DNA of 7,843 nucleotides from Bacteroidia bacterium. Its GTDB lineage: Bacteria > Bacteroidota > Bacteroidia > Flavobacteriales > Flavobacteriaceae. The DNA lies in the NCBI GenBank assembly GCA_030429325.1, contig JAUICT010000087.1:1-7843 (forward strand). The letters run 5' to 3'. The position numbers and the translations under genes were made by a program. The notes under the pieces are model-generated. The model saw only the letters and a list, made by a program, of their open reading frames with translations. It had not been told where the DNA came from and did not search any database. Of the stretch, positions 6,319-7,843 are shown piece by piece. The number at the start of each line of letters is the position of its first letter. Positions within the stretch are counted from its first letter, which is position 1.

Positions 6319-6348
6319 CAAATGTAAGTTGTTAAGAACTATTAACAA
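6319..6348 (-). promoter_or_regulatory. ompA promoter, Bacteroidota TTG-N19-TAnnTTTG
   Basis: On the minus strand TACATTTG (6319-6326) is a perfect TAnnTTTG -7 box. TTG of a TTTTG run (6346-6348, run to 6350) is the -33 box, and the spacer is 19 bp. Both boxes and the spacing match the primary sigma factor of Bacteroidota. Transcription should begin near 6312, giving a leader of roughly 28 nt before the ATG at 6284. It is the best promoter in the window, as expected for an abundant outer-membrane protein. Confidence 0.85.
6329..6348. promoter_or_regulatory. 7-bp inverted repeat inside the ompA promoter
   Basis: TTGTTAA (6329-6335) and TTAACAA (6342-6348) form a perfect inverted repeat around GAACTA. 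It fills the spacer between the two promoter boxes and overlaps the -33 TTG. In that place a bound regulator would block RNA polymerase. The sequence is AT-rich, so chance is a real alternative. Confidence 0.35.
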
Positions 6349-6397
6349 AATCAATTTTTCTTTTTTTTTAACGTATTACGTAGAACTTTTTATACAG

Positions 6398-6499
6398 TTA
6401 AACGATTTTTAGTGCCTTTCCCACTTTGGTAAATGCATTTATGGCACGATCCAAATGATGTTTTTCATGGGCCGCGGAGAGTTGTACCCTGATCCTTGG
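6398..6499 (-). pseudogene. kbl: kbl C-terminal remnant (2-amino-3-ketobutyrate CoA ligase)
   Basis: Reading the minus strand down to a TAA at 6398-6400 gives RIRVQLSAAHEKHH, then LDRAINAFTKVGKALKIV. This matches the closing segment of glycine C-acetyltransferase, whose E. coli version ends RIRTQMSAAHT...RAVEAFTRIGKQLG. The intact enzyme has close to 400 residues, uses pyridoxal phosphate and acts in threonine breakdown. Here about 33 residues are recognisable. Upstream the frame has only a scrambled GFKGYQSRP where PKG-x-A-R is expected, then an in-frame TAA at 6524-6526. The catalytic domain and start are missing, so no enzyme can be made. The remnant sits on the same strand just upstream of the ompA promoter and downstream of the terminator of the T9SS gene. 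Identification of the tail is strong; the deletion mechanism is inference. Confidence 0.8.
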
Positions 6500-6570
6500 C
6501 CTGCTTTGATATCCTTTAAAGCCTTAAAGATGTTTGTTGATCAGGTTTCTTGCCAATATATGTGTGAACC

Positions 6571-6607
6571 GTAAATAAAACAAAAGAGCCGGGATATCCG
6601 GCTCTTT
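6571..6607 (-). terminator. Intrinsic terminator of the FG-GAP/T9SS gene
   Basis: AAAGAGCCGG (6583-6592) pairs perfectly over 10 bp with CCGGCTCTTT (6598-6607) around a 5-nt GATAT loop. On the minus strand it is followed by TGTTTTATTTAC, completing a U-rich tail. It begins 50 bp after the stop codon at 6658-6660. The intervening 6608-6657 holds nothing recognisable. Confidence 0.9.
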
Positions 6608-6657
6608 CGCAATCCAAGATCTATTTCGAGGATAAAGCTATGAGGGATTGTTAAGGA

Positions 6658-7843
6658 CTATTCCTTGATGAACTTAAATTGTTGTGTCCCTTGGGCGGTT
6701 TCCACGTTTACAATGTAGATGCCCTTTCGGTATTGCCCCACGTTGATGGTCTCTTCGTGAAACCCTTTTGCCAGACGTTGCCCACTTTGGTACATTTCTG
6801 TTCCGTTAAGGTCTAGTACGGTGATCACGGCTTGGCCCTGGTTTTCCATCTCAAAGCTCACGGAGGCCAGTTCTTGTACCGGGTTGGGCACCACCTTTAA
6901 GCTTTGGGTGGCGGTTACCGGGGCTGTTCCCTGTTCCTGTACCATCATTTCTTGGTTCTCTTGCAGGGATGTTTCTTGCGGGGCAAGGCCATTGCCCAGG
7001 CCACAATCATCGTATTGGAAGAAATAGGCTGACCCATTGAAGGCATTTTCCCAGTAGGCACCAACAAGAATATGGGCCTGGGAATTTACCTCGGTTACGG
7101 CCACTGATCTTCCAAAGCGGTCACTTGCTTCAGCGTCATCGGCGCCAATTTGTGCCGTTTCGGTCATATTGGTCCACCCTAGATCAGGTTTTTTATAGAT
7201 GTAGGAAGCACCAGCTTGGAAACCATAGGTGGCATGATTGAAAGCACCCGAAATAGCATAATTTTCTGAAATTGACACTGAGAATCCAAAAATATCACTA
7301 GAGACGCCATTACTGGCCAACAGCTTTGCCTTTTGAACCCAAACACCGGCTTCTTCTTCAAAAATATACGCCGATCCACTGTTCGCTCCCATGTCATCAT
7401 CGCCACGTGCGCCGACAATGGTACTGTTCCCGATGATATCCAGGGAGTTGCCAAAAAACTCACTTGACGCTCCATCACTGGCCAAAAGTTTTGCCTCTTG
7501 CTGCCAGACACCTCCGTTACGTTGAAAAATATACGCAGACCCACTGTTTGCCCCCATATCATCATCCCATTCTGAGCCTACAATAATCTGATTTTGATGA
7601 ATAGCCACTGAAAATCCAAAATGGTCATTTGCGGCAGCATCGTCAGGGATAAGTTTTGCCACCTGTTGCCATATCCCACCGATTCGCTCAAACACATATG
7701 CTGCACCTGTTGCAATACCATTTTCTTTTGCTTGATAGGCACCCACCACGGCATACTCCCCGTCAATATCAACCGAGATGCCAAAGTAGGCATGTGAACT
7801 ACCGTCATTTGGGACCAATTTTTGTTTCTGGATCCAAACACCG
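6658..7843 (-). CDS. FG-GAP repeat protein with T9SS type A sorting domain, 5' partial
   Basis: This is the C-terminal 394 residues of a secreted, surface-delivered protein whose start lies beyond the right edge. The frame stays open to the last base: GVWIQKQK precedes the leucine (TTG) codon at 7816-7818, so that TTG is not a real start. The body consists of FG-GAP-type repeats of 55 residues, each with W-x-Q-x-x-K-L, a central FG-x-S-hydrophobic-x-I, then VG and GSAY-hydrophobic-F. This type of repeat folds into integrin-alpha-like beta-propellers. A Gln/Glu-rich linker (LQENQEMMVQEQG) follows. The last ~80 residues are a T9SS type A sorting domain: VVPNP, VITVLDLNGTEMY, KGFHEETINV, YRKGIYIVNV and a closing FKFIKE. 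The domain directs export through the type IX system and is removed at the surface. No enzymatic domain is visible in this part. Adhesion or surface binding is plausible but unproven. Confidence 0.92.
   Translation of the reverse strand, partial: GVWIQKQKLVPNDGSSHAYFGISVDIDGEYAVVGAYQAKENGIATGAAYVFERIGGIWQQVAKLIPDDAAANDHFGFSVAIHQNQIIVGSEWDDDMGANSGSAYIFQRNGGVWQQEAKLLASDGASSEFFGNSLDIIGNSTIVGARGDDDMGANSGSAYIFEEEAGVWVQKAKLLASNGVSSDIFGFSVSISENYAISGAFNHATYGFQAGASYIYKKPDLGWTNMTETAQIGADDAEASDRFGRSVAVTEVNSQAHILVGAYWENAFNGSAYFFQYDDCGLGNGLAPQETSLQENQEMMVQEQGTAPVTATQSLKVVPNPVQELASVSFEMENQGQAVITVLDLNGTEMYQSGQRLAKGFHEETINVGQYRKGIYIVNVETAQGTQQFKFIKE
7006..7842 (-). repeat. Tandem 55-residue FG-GAP repeats (165-bp period)
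   Basis: Four consecutive units have exactly 55 residues: 7681-7842 (its first codon is cut by the window edge), 7516-7680, 7351-7515 and 7186-7350. A fifth, more divergent unit of about 60 residues lies at 7006-7185. The second and third units share DDDMGANSGSAYIF exactly, while their DNA differs at many third positions. They are therefore old repeats held by protein-level selection rather than fresh duplications. More units probably lie beyond the window edge. Confidence 0.88.

Noticed and set aside
6640..7843. An insertion sequence or phage edge as the cause of kbl loss.
   Set aside because: I see no transposase, terminal inverted repeat, target duplication or integrase near 6500-6660, so the replacement mechanism stays unknown.

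Overview
The window reads as chromosome from a marine-type member of the Flavobacteriaceae (Bacteroidota). The evidence is an OmpA-family porin with thrombospondin type 3 repeats, a type IX secretion (T9SS) type A sorting domain on an FG-GAP repeat protein, a Bacteroidota-type promoter (TTG-N19-TAnnTTTG) in front of ompA, start codons with A-rich leaders and no clear Shine-Dalgarno sequence, and a flavobacterial-style AddB-like nuclease. The genus cannot be fixed from the sequence alone; a Muricauda/Flagellimonas-like relative would fit.

Layout, left to right. Positions 52-1197 (minus) hold an AT-rich accessory pair: a suppressor-of-fused (SUFU) domain protein followed by a DUF3592 two-pass membrane protein. 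A 219-bp spacer (1198-1416) holds an inverted repeat and a terminator-like hairpin but no convincing gene. Positions 1417-2127 (plus) encode a classical short-chain dehydrogenase/reductase (SDR). Its stop codon abuts, with no gap, the stop codon of a convergent 909-residue AddB-like PD-(D/E)XK nuclease (2128-4857, minus). A terminator-like hairpin is built from the coding ends of both genes. Upstream of the nuclease lie a strong intrinsic terminator and ompA (4926-6284, minus), whose start I place at the ATG, two codons inside the longest reading frame. The ompA promoter is the clearest in the window. Behind it (6398 to about 6500, minus) is a degenerate fragment of the C-terminus of 2-amino-3-ketobutyrate CoA ligase (kbl), a pseudogene. 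The right end (6658-7843, minus) is the C-terminal part of a secreted FG-GAP repeat protein whose reading frame runs off the window edge.

The genes do not form one pathway. ompA and the nuclease are co-oriented, but a terminator ending 13 bp before the nuclease start codon separates them. The kbl scar suggests an older kbl-ompA-nuclease order in which most of kbl was lost where the FG-GAP/T9SS gene and its terminator now lie. The SUFU/DUF3592 pair is the most accessory-looking part, with GC near 31-33% in hand-counted blocks against about 50-55% in the SDR, nuclease and T9SS genes. I found no convincing new defence or toxin system. The best leads are the kbl scar, the SUFU/DUF3592 pair, the coding-embedded terminator and the terminator-to-start junction at the nuclease.
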